From contig VIAD01000006.1 in NCBI GenBank assembly GCA_006546595.1, forward strand, positions 124,001 through 188,000: DNA of 64,000 nucleotides. The letters are read 5' to 3'. The stretch is from Moraxellaceae bacterium AER2_44_116 (GTDB taxonomy: Bacteria; Pseudomonadota; Gammaproteobacteria; Pseudomonadales; Moraxellaceae). Shown piece by piece: positions 53,851-62,940 of the stretch (position 1 is its first letter; every line of letters begins with the position of its first letter). The position numbers and the translations under genes are program-made. The notes beneath the pieces were generated by a model. It saw only the letters and a program-made list of their open reading frames with translations. It did not search any database and was not told where the DNA came from.

Positions 53851-55023
53851 TCAGTGTTTAGTCAGCAGCTTATCAATACCGAGCCATGTCCGTAACTCTT
53901 GATAAACCCGTTCATCATCTAACAAAGCCAGATGGTTAATATCTTTGAGCATGACGCGTTTTAACAACGGAGCACTCAAGACATCGCCTTTTTCATCTTG
54001 AGCCAAAGCACTAGCAACAGGAACAATGCCATCACCAATCCAATTTTCCGCGTGTTTTTCACTCCACGCACTGGCCAACAGCAAATGATTTACCGACTCA
54101 GGTAAATGCGGCAAGATATTGTCAGCCGTCAAACGCGCATAGCGTAAGTCTTTAATACCTCGACTCCGAATATTGCCTAAACGCATGAGTGGCCGAGTAT
54201 AAGGGGTAAAGTTCAATAAGTTATTGGCCTTATTGCCCACTCTTTCCCACGGTGCGCCCATGTGTGGTGAACCTAAATAAGCGGCATGGCTTAAACGTGC
54301 CAACCATGTGTGATGTTGCACTTCAGCCCAATGACTCGCGCTACGAATCAACAAGCCGCCCATGCTATGGCCAATCAAGATTAATGGTGTACCTTTATTG
54401 GCAAAATGCAATTGCAGTAGGTCAGCAAAATCCTCACCATTATGATGAATCGCCCGACCTGTGTTATAGCGCAGCCACGCTACTTTATAACCTAATTGAG
54501 CGAGCTCACTATAAAACTGGTTATGATTGGCAGATTGTTGCCATTCAAGGTCGCTATGACATAACCCGTGTAAAAAGAGTACATGTGCTTTAGCGGGCTC
54601 ATGCGCCCACGTTGCCATGTCTAAGACTTCGCCATTTTCACTACGCAGGCTGATGGGGGTTGCTAATGGGCTATCCCAACTTTCGAGTTTATCTCCACAT
54701 ACACCATTGAGTGCTGCTTGGGTACGAATCGCTAAGGATTGATTAAATTCGGTACGGTGAGCGGTAAACATTTTGCTGAACTTGGCAATCAAGGCAAAGC
54801 TGCCTGCGACAATACGATAGGGAAAAGGCGCATGGCGAGCATTGGCTTGATGTTCTTTATTCAATGGCGAGGGTAAATAGGTAATGGTACTATGCATTTC
54901 TGCCACTAAATGAGTTAACTCTTGTGCACTTCGCATGGCTAAATGAAGGATAGCACCTGCGGCCTGAGCTGTTGTGCTAGATTCAGGCTTTTCAATCATA
55001 GGGGGAGCAGGCAGTTTGTTCAT
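53851..55023 (-). CDS. Alpha/beta hydrolase behind a palindromic operator
   Basis: 390 residues. The N-terminal 110 residues are helical, followed by an alpha/beta hydrolase domain with HVLFLHGLCHSDLEW, ILIGHSMGGLLIRSA (Ser220 nucleophile), IGDGIVPVASALA and INHLALLDDERV with the likely catalytic His. It resembles PGAP1-type and triacylglycerol-lipase-like esterases. No signal peptide is visible. Expression is likely repressed through the palindrome at 55039. Confidence 0.75.
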   Translation of the reverse strand: MNKLPAPPMIEKPESSTTAQAAGAILHLAMRSAQELTHLVAEMHSTITYLPSPLNKEHQANARHAPFPYRIVAGSFALIAKFSKMFTAHRTEFNQSLAIRTQAALNGVCGDKLESWDSPLATPISLRSENGEVLDMATWAHEPAKAHVLFLHGLCHSDLEWQQSANHNQFYSELAQLGYKVAWLRYNTGRAIHHNGEDFADLLQLHFANKGTPLILIGHSMGGLLIRSASHWAEVQHHTWLARLSHAAYLGSPHMGAPWERVGNKANNLLNFTPYTRPLMRLGNIRSRGIKDLRYARLTADNILPHLPESVNHLLLASAWSEKHAENWIGDGIVPVASALAQDEKGDVLSAPLLKRVMLKDINHLALLDDERVYQELRTWLGIDKLLTKH

Positions 55024-55038
55024 GTTATTACCTATTTA

Positions 55039-55056
55039 AGTGTACATTTGTACACT
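55039..55056. promoter_or_regulatory. Perfect palindromic operator at the hydrolase promoter
   Basis: AGTGTACATTTGTACACT is an 8-2-8 perfect palindrome immediately downstream of the -10 hexamer. It would cover the transcription start of the hydrolase gene. The size and symmetry fit a TetR-family repressor, but no such gene is adjacent. Confidence 0.75.
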
Positions 55057-55085
55057 AATCTAGAAGGGGATTGAGATTTTGTCAA
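55057..55085 (-). promoter_or_regulatory. Sigma-70 promoter of the alpha/beta hydrolase
   Basis: On the minus strand TTGACA (55085-55080) and TAGATT (55062-55057) are separated by 17 bp, directly upstream of the palindrome and about 35 bp from the start codon. Confidence 0.75.
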
Positions 55086-55281
55086 GTCTGCAAATAAAAA
55101 TAAACAAACACATGATGTGTATGGTCATTTATATGGGGTATTATGAAAAGAGAATAAGAGGCAAAAACCCTCAAGCATGGATGCAGTTAAAAAGCACTGT
55201 GTCAATCAATGTTAATGACATTAAGCTCAAAAACGTCACCGTGACCACATTATAAATAACTTGATCGTTGGAGAACGCTTT

Positions 55282-56091
55282 ATGTTAGCTACGCGCCATA
55301 TTGTATTGTTTTTGGGGTTCAGTCTATCGGTAGAGGCTGCCTTAGCAGACTCATTACATGTGTGTGTTGATAAAAACCCGCTACCGCCCTTTGTGTATTC
55401 CGAAAAAATTAATGGTGCAGGGCAGTTACGGGGTTACTCTCTTGATTTAATCAAGCAATTATTAACAGGAGCGGGTAGTGCCTTTGATATTAAGTCACTT
55501 ACGACTGCTGACATTCAGAAAAAACTTCAAAGTCCAGACCCCAAATCGGGCTGTGATATTGTTTTAGATATTAACAAAACCCCAGCTCAAGAAGCGTTTT
55601 TATGGCTAACGCCACCGATTTACCAATTAAATTATGATGTCATGTACAGTTGGGAGCGTTATATGACAGGCATGGGCGTAAAGTCCTTAGCTGATCTCAA
55701 TAAATTAAAAATGTGCGGCATTAATGGCTATGACTATGGTTCTCTAAGCAAACAATTAAAAATAAAACTGATTCCAAATGTCAAAGATGCGATATTTGAA
55801 CTCAAAGATAAGTCGTGTGATGGCTTTATTGCTGAGGGGGTGGTGATGCGGTATGGCCAGCGTATGAACTCTTATCAAGTTCCTCCCGTGGGTTGCATTC
55901 GTTTAGATGGCACGGCTAAGACGTATCACATTGGTATTGCCAAACACGTTGTTGGCGCGAATTTGCTACTCAGTAAAATCCAACAACAGCTCACAATCCT
56001 GTCAGCTAAAAGTGGCTCTCTTTCTAAATTAGCTGAGACTTATGATGTGAATGCCATTTCTTGTCAAGAACGCTTGAACGTTAGCCCATAA
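55282..56091 (+). CDS. Periplasmic substrate-binding protein, SBP_bac_3-like
   Basis: 269 residues from the ATG at 55282, which has GGAG eight bases upstream. A signal peptide ends near VEAALADS. The rest resembles family 3 solute-binding domains: HVCVDKNPLPPFVY...LRGYSLDLIKQLL, then CDIVLDINKTPAQEAFLWLTPPIYQLNYDVMY. No ABC permease or kinase is adjacent, so it could serve a distant transporter or be a sensor. The ligand is unknown. Confidence 0.75.
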   Translation: MLATRHIVLFLGFSLSVEAALADSLHVCVDKNPLPPFVYSEKINGAGQLRGYSLDLIKQLLTGAGSAFDIKSLTTADIQKKLQSPDPKSGCDIVLDINKTPAQEAFLWLTPPIYQLNYDVMYSWERYMTGMGVKSLADLNKLKMCGINGYDYGSLSKQLKIKLIPNVKDAIFELKDKSCDGFIAEGVVMRYGQRMNSYQVPPVGCIRLDGTAKTYHIGIAKHVVGANLLLSKIQQQLTILSAKSGSLSKLAETYDVNAISCQERLNVSP

Positions 56092-56168
56092 TTAACAAAA
56101 CATCCGCTATTTCTTCATGTTGCTTGGTTATAATCTCTCTCATTGCTAACTCATTGGGGAGAATTTTC

Positions 56169-57200
56169 ATGATTAAAGTGGGTATTGTCGGTGGTACGGG
56201 TTATACAGGCGTTGAGTTGTTACGTTTATTGGCACAGCATCCAAATGTGCATTTACAAGCGATTACCTCGCGTACCGAATCGGGCATTGCCGTTTCACAG
56301 ATGTTTCCCAATTTGCGTGGTCGTGTTGATGTCGCCTTTAGCGAGCCAACGGTTGAAAATTTAAGTGCCTGTGATGTGGTGTTTTTTGCGACACCGAATG
56401 GCGTGGCGATGAAGCAAGTCCCCGAGTTATTAGACAAAGGCGTTAAAATTATCGATTTGGCAGCCGATTTTCGCTTAAAAAATCCTGCTGAATGGCAACA
56501 ATGGTATGGCATGGCACACGCTAGCGAAAACTTATTAGCCGAAGCTGTTTATGGTTTACCCGAAGTCAATCGTGAAGCGATTAAAACAGCACGTCTAGTT
56601 GCCAACCCCGGTTGTTATCCCACAGCAGTACAATTGGGCTTTTTGCCATTATTAAAGGCAGGTTTAATTGATAGCCAAACCTTAATTGCGGATGCTAAGT
56701 CAGGGGTATCAGGTGCAGGCCGTAAAGCCGAAGTGCCTACATTGTTTGCCGAAGCAGGTGATAGCTTCAAAGCTTATGGTGTTGCGGGGCATCGTCATTT
56801 ACCTGAAATTAAACAAGGTTTAACCAGTATTTATGGCCAGCCCGTAGGTTTAACGTTTGTTCCTCATTTATTGCCATTGATTCGCGGTATTCATGCTACG
56901 TTATATGCTCGTTTAACTGCCGATGTTGCGGATATTCAAGCTTTATATGAGCAAACCTATCAACATGAAGCCTTTGTTGATGTCATGCCCGCAGGCAGTC
57001 ACCCTGAAACACGTTCAGTCCGTGGTGCGAATATGTGTCGTATTGCGGTTCATCGTCCTCAAGGTGGCGACACGGTTGTCATTCTATCTGTGATTGATAA
57101 CTTGGTGAAAGGTGCAGCAGGACAAGCCGTGCAAAACATGAATATTATGTTTGGCTTGGATGAAAGTACGGGCTTAAGTCAGATTGCATTATTGCCATAA
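56169..57200 (+). CDS. argC: N-acetyl-gamma-glutamyl-phosphate reductase
   Basis: 343 residues from MIKVGIVGGTGYTGVELLRLLAQHP, the NADPH-binding start of ArgC, with GGGGAG upstream. The catalytic Cys is in VANPGCYPTAV, and the substrate site includes HRHLPEI and a G-rich KSGVSGAGRKA. It reduces N-acetylglutamyl phosphate in arginine synthesis. An in-frame start at 56124 is not supported. It stands alone. Confidence 0.96.
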   Translation: MIKVGIVGGTGYTGVELLRLLAQHPNVHLQAITSRTESGIAVSQMFPNLRGRVDVAFSEPTVENLSACDVVFFATPNGVAMKQVPELLDKGVKIIDLAADFRLKNPAEWQQWYGMAHASENLLAEAVYGLPEVNREAIKTARLVANPGCYPTAVQLGFLPLLKAGLIDSQTLIADAKSGVSGAGRKAEVPTLFAEAGDSFKAYGVAGHRHLPEIKQGLTSIYGQPVGLTFVPHLLPLIRGIHATLYARLTADVADIQALYEQTYQHEAFVDVMPAGSHPETRSVRGANMCRIAVHRPQGGDTVVILSVIDNLVKGAAGQAVQNMNIMFGLDESTGLSQIALLP

Positions 57201-57218
57201 TTTTGGTTATTTTTGATG

Positions 57219-57243
57219 TAAGGGCGTGATGCTCACGCCCTTA
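57219..57243. repeat. Perfect hairpin between argC and the DUF6776 gene
   Basis: TAAGGGCGTGA and TCACGCCCTTA form an 11-bp perfect stem with a three-base loop. There is no T-tract, so it may be an mRNA-stability or extragenic repeat rather than a terminator. Confidence 0.75.
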
Positions 57244-57260
57244 TCTAAAGGGAAGCTACC

Positions 57261-57962
57261 ATGTGGCACAGTGGCCGTAGACAAAAACTGAAAAACTACA
57301 TGGGGACACCCATCACAGCTAATCGCGTGGCATGGAGTTTAACGGCCATCTTGGGGTTAGGTCTTAGTGCGGGTGTCGCTTTTTATTTTGGCTATGACTA
57401 CGGCTTACAATCAGTAGGTGCAAGTGCAGGTGAGGTTAAACAATTACGTTTGAGTACTCAACAACAGCAAAAAGAGCTTTTGCAATTAAAGAATGATTTA
57501 GTTTCGCTTAAACAAGACCGCGATATTGCTATTCAAACCGCCAAAAAATTGCAAGAAGATAATAAAAATCAACTCGCTAGTGTCGCCGATATGCAAGAAC
57601 AAATCATGTTGTTCCAGCGTTTACTTGGTGCAAAAGGCTCGACTAATACTTTATCCATCGAAAATGTCACCATTAAAAAAATAGCTGATAATCAATTTCA
57701 ATATCGCTTATTACTTACGCAAGTCACAAACAATCAAACCGATATTAGCGGAAAAGCGACGGTGCGTATTTTAGGTATGACCAAAAATCAGGTCATTACG
57801 GCTGTTCCTGTTGATTTTCGATTCCAATATTTTAAAAGTGTGACGGGGAGTATGACCTTGCCTGTTGGTTTTCAAGCAGATAGCATTGAAATTACCTTAC
57901 AAGTGCTTGGTAAAAAAGCCACAAAAATAGAAAAACGCTTTAAGTGGGAAGTGGCGACATAA
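57261..57962 (+). CDS. DUF6776 family membrane protein
   Basis: 233 residues. A basic N-terminus is followed by a transmembrane helix (about 25-47), a long coiled coil (about 55-120, with QQQKELLQLKNDLVSLKQDRDIAIQTAKKLQ) and a C-terminal beta domain (YRLLLTQVTNNQTDISGKATVRILGM). The layout fits DUF6776, whose function is unknown. AAAGGGAAGC precedes the ATG. Confidence 0.7.
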   Translation: MWHSGRRQKLKNYMGTPITANRVAWSLTAILGLGLSAGVAFYFGYDYGLQSVGASAGEVKQLRLSTQQQQKELLQLKNDLVSLKQDRDIAIQTAKKLQEDNKNQLASVADMQEQIMLFQRLLGAKGSTNTLSIENVTIKKIADNQFQYRLLLTQVTNNQTDISGKATVRILGMTKNQVITAVPVDFRFQYFKSVTGSMTLPVGFQADSIEITLQVLGKKATKIEKRFKWEVAT

Positions 57963-58058
57963 AGCGTCGTTTAGATTCAAGTTTCCATTCTAAGAACACG
58001 GCATTTGCAAAATACACTATAGCCGAAAGGCTAAACTCCTTGTAGCATCCCAAATTTT

Positions 58059-58157
58059 ATGATTTACGCAGTTATCACTTATTTATTCACATTTCAGTCG
58101 CTTTAGGCGGCTTCATGTTCGCAAAACGCGCTAATCGTGGTGCTATGCGAAAGTCTT
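58059..58157 (+). repeat. 99-bp dispersed inverted-repeat element, copy 4
   Basis: The most diverged copy, still 99 bp: ATTTACGCAGTTATCACTTA at the left, an inner TCGC...GGCGGC hairpin, then TTCGCAAAACGCGCTAATCG and a right tip GAAAGTC. It ends 37 bp before the acrA-like start codon. Confidence 0.8.
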
Positions 58158-58194
58158 GAATTATTGTCCGAATTTTGGCTGACAAGGAGCCTCC

Positions 58195-59412
58195 ATGAAA
58201 TTGCCAACGCAACGTGCCTTTATCGGTGGTCAGATTTCGCTGTTAATCACCGCGTTATTACTTTCTGCCTGTAACAAAGCTCCAGAAGGTGGTGCGCCCC
58301 AAGGTATGCCAGCCATGCCGCCACCTGAAGTGGCGATTGTTACCGTTCAACCGCAAACTGCGCCTGTACATTTTGAATATGCTGCCCAAGTGGCGGGGTC
58401 GCGTGAGGCGGAGATTCGTGCGCGGGTGACAGGTATTTTGCTCAAGCGTCATTATGTCGATGGTCAACACGTAACGGCTGGACAAACCTTATTTACCCTA
58501 GATGCAGCACCTTATGAAGTCGCCGTTGCCAGTGCCGAAGCGCAATTAGCCAGTGCCCAAGCGCGTCTCAGTCAGGCCGACCGTAATTTGGCGCGGATCA
58601 AACCGTTATGGGCCGACAAAATCATCGCTCAACGTGATTATGATGACGCTGTTTCAGCTCAACAAATCGCGCAAGCCGATATTAAAACAGCACAAGCACA
58701 AGTACGCCAAGCGCGCTTAAATTTAAGTTACACCCATGTGGATGCGCCGATCTCGGGCATTGTCGGTCGCGCACAAAAAACTGAAGGCACATTAGTTTCT
58801 GGCACGGATGTGTTGTTAGCGACCATTACTCAAATTCAACCCGCGCACGTGTATTTCGGTTTACCAGATGCCGAACAGCAAAAACTTCGTACGCTCAGTG
58901 CCAATGGTACATTTAGACTGCCCGCTAATGGCGGCTATATCGCAAAAGTCAAAATGGCGGATGGTTCACTGTATGGTCAAACAGGCCGTGTTGCTTTTAC
59001 TGATGTCAGTGTTAATCCATCTACAGGCACAACAGAAACCCGCGCCGAGTTAGCAAATCCTCAAAACTTATTACGTCCAGGCCAATTTGTTCGCGTGTTA
59101 TTGGATGGCGCAGAACGTGTCAACGCTATCACTGTGCCGCAACGCGCCGTCATCGAAGGGCCAATGGGCAAAATGGTGATGGTGATTGGCAAGGAAGATA
59201 AAGTCGAACCTCGTCCCGTCAAAGTAGGGGAGTGGGCAACTGTTAACGGAAGTGAGGCATGGGTGATTGACCAAGGCCTACAAGCAGGTGAACGGGTGAT
59301 GGTTGATGGGCTGTTTAAAATTCAGCCAGGAATGCCCGTCAAGCCCGTCGATGCAGCAACCTTAGCGGCTAAAGCTCCTGCTGCGGCTAATGCTCCGCCT
59401 GCCACTCATTAA
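58195..59412 (+). CDS. RND efflux periplasmic adaptor (AcrA/MexA family lipoprotein)
   Basis: 405 residues with a lipobox (LLSAC, then NKAPEGG). Domains in order are a beta-barrel start, lipoyl-like half (GSREAEIRARVTGILLKRHYVDGQHVTAGQTLFTLD), alpha-helical hairpin (about 100-170), second lipoyl half (SYTHVDAPISGIVGRAQ), and the beta-barrel and membrane-proximal domains (LRPGQFVRVLLDGAE, VPQRAVIEGPMGKMVMVI). It links the permease to an outer-membrane channel not present here. Confidence 0.92.
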   Translation: MKLPTQRAFIGGQISLLITALLLSACNKAPEGGAPQGMPAMPPPEVAIVTVQPQTAPVHFEYAAQVAGSREAEIRARVTGILLKRHYVDGQHVTAGQTLFTLDAAPYEVAVASAEAQLASAQARLSQADRNLARIKPLWADKIIAQRDYDDAVSAQQIAQADIKTAQAQVRQARLNLSYTHVDAPISGIVGRAQKTEGTLVSGTDVLLATITQIQPAHVYFGLPDAEQQKLRTLSANGTFRLPANGGYIAKVKMADGSLYGQTGRVAFTDVSVNPSTGTTETRAELANPQNLLRPGQFVRVLLDGAERVNAITVPQRAVIEGPMGKMVMVIGKEDKVEPRPVKVGEWATVNGSEAWVIDQGLQAGERVMVDGLFKIQPGMPVKPVDAATLAAKAPAAANAPPATH

Positions 59413-59429
59413 GGATAGGGAGAAACACA

Positions 59430-62400
59430 GTGCTAGCTCGTTTTTTTATTAACCGACCCGTATTTGCGGCGGTATTATCTATCTTTATTATGCTTGCTGG
59501 TTTAGCGGCAATGCGTAATTTACCGATTGCCCAGTATCCTGAAATTGCCCCCCCTGTGATTCAAGTCACGGCCGTTTACCCTGGTGCATCCGCCGAGGTG
59601 TTAGAGCAAACCGTTGCCGCACCGTTGGAGAATCAAATTAATGGTGTTGACGACATGTTATACATGGGTTCAACGTCTACCTCTCAAGGTGTGGTCACTA
59701 TCAGTATCACCTTTGATATTGGTACAGACCCAGACCAAGCTGCTCAAAACGTCAATAACTTAGTCAAACAAGCCGAAGCCCGTTTGCCACAAGAAGTGCG
59801 TCGTCAAGGAGTTACAGTTACTAAAGGCTCGTCTAGCTTTTTACAAGTGGTGGCATTTTATTCGCCCGATGGCCGTTATGACGATGTTTACACCAGTAAC
59901 TATGTCACGCTCAATGTGTTAGATGGCTTGAAACGAGTTCCGGGTACGACCAATGTCCAAATTTTTGGTGCTAAAGATTACGCCATGCGTATTTGGTTGC
60001 GTCCAGACCGTTTGGCGCAATTAAAACTCACCACTCAAGAAATTGTGGCCGCTATTAATGAGCAAAATGGTCAATTTGCGGCAGGTAAAATTGGTCAGCA
60101 GCCAACCAATGCGGCTCAAGAGTTGGTCTATACCATTACTACCAAAGGCCGTTTATCCGAAGCGAGTGAATTTGAAAATATTATCATTCGTTCTAATGCC
60201 GATGGCTCGGCCTTACGTTTAAAAGACGTTGCAAGAGTGCAATTAGGGGCAAAAGATTATGACTTTATTGGGCGAATCAACGGTAAACCAGCCACTTTAG
60301 TCGGGATTTTCTTGCAGCCGAGTGCTAATGCCTTGGATGTGGGTGATAACGTCAAGACTGCTTTAAAAGAAATGGGCGCACGCTTTCCCGAAGGTATGTC
60401 TTACTCCATTCCTTATGACACCACTCGTTTTGTTGAAGTCTCCATTCGCGAAGTTTTAAAAACTTTAGCTGAAGCAATGGTCTTAGTGTTTTTAGTGGTT
60501 TTCTTGTTCTTGCAAAATTGGCGCGCAACACTGATTCCCACCATTGCTGTACCTGTGTCTTTAATAGGCACGTTCGCTGGATTGTATTTGTTGGGTTATT
60601 CCATCAATACCCTAACCCTGTTTGGTATGGTGTTGGCGATTGGTATTGTTGTCGACGATGCCATTGTTGTCTTAGAAAACGTCGAACGGATCATGCACGA
60701 AGAGCATCTTTCTGCTTACGATTCAGCCATTAAAGCCATGCACGAAGTCACCAGTCCCATTATTGCTATTGTTATGGTGTTGTGCGCAGTCTTCGTGCCG
60801 ATTGGCTTTTTAGGTGGCTTGACGGGGGAGTTGTATCGGCAGTTTGCGGTCACTATCGCCATTGCCGTGGTGATTTCTGGCATTGTTGCACTAACATTAA
60901 CGCCGTCGTTATGTGTATTAATTCTGAAAAAAGAACACAAGGCATTAGGGGGATTTTTCGCCGCCTTTAATCGTTGGTTTGCCCGCATCACCCAACATTA
61001 TGTCACAGGTGTCACATGGATGATTCGTCGTGGAGCCATTGCCGCGTTGTTATTTATTGGCATGGTGGCGGTGACTGTCGGCTTATGGAAAGCGACTCCG
61101 AGTAGCTTAGTGCCTGATGAAGATCAAGGCTTTTATATCAGCGCGGTTATTTTGCCTGATGGCGCAACTTTGCAACGTACCGATAAAGTCGTGCAAGAAG
61201 TGCTACAAATCATGAAAAGTAATCCTGCTAATCAAGATGTGGTGGCGTTTACTGGCTTTGACTTTTTAGGTGGCGGCTTCCGTAACAATGCGGCAACGAT
61301 TTTTGTTACCCAAAAACCGTGGGATGAGCGTCAAGTCAGTAGCCAGCAATTAGTCGGTGAGTTGTTTATGAAAACGGCTCATATAAAAGAGGCATTGGTG
61401 TTAGCTTTTAACCCACCGCCGATTATGGGTTTAGGTCAAGCAGGTGGTTTTGAATTGTACCTACAAAATCGAGGTGAGGGTGGTGCAGTGCGTTTGGCTG
61501 AAGTCATGGGGCAGTTTATGGCTGCCGCGAGTAAAGACAAAATGCTCGGAGGTGTACAAACCTTGTGGCGTGCAAATAGCCCACAATTACGCGTAGATGT
61601 TGATCGCGAAAAAGCCCATGCCATGGGTGTCAATCTCAATAATCTCTACGATACTTTGGCGGCTACTTTAGGCTCGTATTATGTCAACGACTTCAATAAA
61701 TATGGCCGTACATGGCAAGTATTGATGAGCGCAGAACCTGAATATCGTGCTAAACCCGAAGATATTGGTAATATTTGGGTTCGCTCAGACAAAGGCGAAA
61801 TGATTCCTGTATCGTCACTCGCGACCGTCCAATACAGCGCAGGGCCAGATTCCTTAGACCGCTTTAATAATCTTCCTGCTGTTAAGCTGTTTGGACAGGG
61901 AGCAATGGGTGTTAGCTCAGGGCAAACCATTGCCGCCGTAGAAAAGCTGGCAAAAGAAGTTTTACCTGCTGACTTTAGTTACGATTGGGGTGGTGCTTCT
62001 TATCAAGAAAAACGTGCCAGTGGCTCGTCAGGTTTAGCCTTAGGCATGGGCACAGTGATGGTGTTTTTGATTCTGTCGGCTTTGTATGGCCAATGGTCGT
62101 TACCCATATCGGTATTATTAGCTTTACCATTTGGTATTTTTGGTGCGTTATCCGCCGTGTGGCTACGTGGTTTTACCAATGATGTGTATTTTCAAATTGG
62201 TTTAGTAACGCTGCTTGGTTTAGCCGCCAAAAACGCGATTTTGATTGTTGAATATGCCGTTATGAAAAAAGGCGAGGGCTTATCAACAGCAGCATCTGCG
62301 GTTGAAGCGGCTCGGCTACGTTTTCGCCCCATTTTAATGACTTCATTAGCGTTTATTTTAGGAGTATTACCGTTAGCGATTAGTCATGGCGCAGGTGCGG

Positions 62401-62609
62401 GCGCAAGACAATCGGTGGGTACAGGGGTCATGGGAGGAATGATGGCAGCGACGTTCTTAGCGATTTTCTTCGTTCCCACGTTTTTTAAATGGATTGTTGA
62501 TAAACGTTTATCCGAAAAACGTACAGCCAAAGAAATCCATGATGAGGCCGAACGTCATCAACATGGACTAGAGAAAAAAACTATCGCAATGGACGGAAAG
62601 GCGGATTAG
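59430..62609 (+). CDS. RND efflux permease (AcrB/MexB family, HAE1)
   Basis: 1059 residues from a GTG with AGGGAG upstream. It has twelve transmembrane helices and two large periplasmic loops. It begins MLARFFINRPVFAAVLSIFIMLAGLAAMRNLPIAQYPEIAPP, and the proton-relay aspartates are in IGIVVDDAIVVLENV. The GxxxD-type and AKNAILIVEYA helix are typical of hydrophobic/amphiphilic drug exporters. Cotranscribed with the adaptor 17 bp upstream. No TolC or local regulator follows. Confidence 0.95.
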   Translation: MLARFFINRPVFAAVLSIFIMLAGLAAMRNLPIAQYPEIAPPVIQVTAVYPGASAEVLEQTVAAPLENQINGVDDMLYMGSTSTSQGVVTISITFDIGTDPDQAAQNVNNLVKQAEARLPQEVRRQGVTVTKGSSSFLQVVAFYSPDGRYDDVYTSNYVTLNVLDGLKRVPGTTNVQIFGAKDYAMRIWLRPDRLAQLKLTTQEIVAAINEQNGQFAAGKIGQQPTNAAQELVYTITTKGRLSEASEFENIIIRSNADGSALRLKDVARVQLGAKDYDFIGRINGKPATLVGIFLQPSANALDVGDNVKTALKEMGARFPEGMSYSIPYDTTRFVEVSIREVLKTLAEAMVLVFLVVFLFLQNWRATLIPTIAVPVSLIGTFAGLYLLGYSINTLTLFGMVLAIGIVVDDAIVVLENVERIMHEEHLSAYDSAIKAMHEVTSPIIAIVMVLCAVFVPIGFLGGLTGELYRQFAVTIAIAVVISGIVALTLTPSLCVLILKKEHKALGGFFAAFNRWFARITQHYVTGVTWMIRRGAIAALLFIGMVAVTVGLWKATPSSLVPDEDQGFYISAVILPDGATLQRTDKVVQEVLQIMKSNPANQDVVAFTGFDFLGGGFRNNAATIFVTQKPWDERQVSSQQLVGELFMKTAHIKEALVLAFNPPPIMGLGQAGGFELYLQNRGEGGAVRLAEVMGQFMAAASKDKMLGGVQTLWRANSPQLRVDVDREKAHAMGVNLNNLYDTLAATLGSYYVNDFNKYGRTWQVLMSAEPEYRAKPEDIGNIWVRSDKGEMIPVSSLATVQYSAGPDSLDRFNNLPAVKLFGQGAMGVSSGQTIAAVEKLAKEVLPADFSYDWGGASYQEKRASGSSGLALGMGTVMVFLILSALYGQWSLPISVLLALPFGIFGALSAVWLRGFTNDVYFQIGLVTLLGLAAKNAILIVEYAVMKKGEGLSTAASAVEAARLRFRPILMTSLAFILGVLPLAISHGAGAGARQSVGTGVMGGMMAATFLAIFFVPTFFKWIVDKRLSEKRTAKEIHDEAERHQHGLEKKTIAMDGKAD

Positions 62610-62940
62610 GTAAACCAAACCAAATCGTCTTTTTGCAGGGATGCAGTACCGCAACTGTTTGAGCCATGGATGGCGAGTTTTGCGGTACACTGGTTTTGCT
62701 TACTTTTGCCTAAACAAAAGTAAGGCCTGCGGCAGGCAACGGCAAAACAATCTTGAAACGGTTTTCTAACTTGACCGATCGAAAATCTTCCACCCTATTT
62801 GCTCTTTCGCCAAAAATCCCGCAAAAATAACCAATCCTCCCTGTAACAAAACCACACTCCTGCACATCTAATCAACAAACCGATAGCACCAACGCCAAAT
62901 GCTGTTTATTATCGCGGTTTTTGGCCAAGGTTAATTGTCT
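62610..62940. other. Non-coding region upstream of pssA
   Basis: About 330 bp. Most of the left part is repeat copy B (62632-62766). The right part is AT-rich with no open frame. Confidence 0.6.
62632..62766 (-). repeat. Dispersed repeat of about 135 bp, copy B
   Basis: The reverse complement of copy A at 21278-21412, with matching order of blocks: GTTTTGCCGTTGCC, the CTTACTTTTG/CAAAAGTAAG inverted repeat, CATCCATGGCTCAAACAG and CCCTGCAAA. Differences are scattered substitutions and short indels. Confidence 0.8.
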
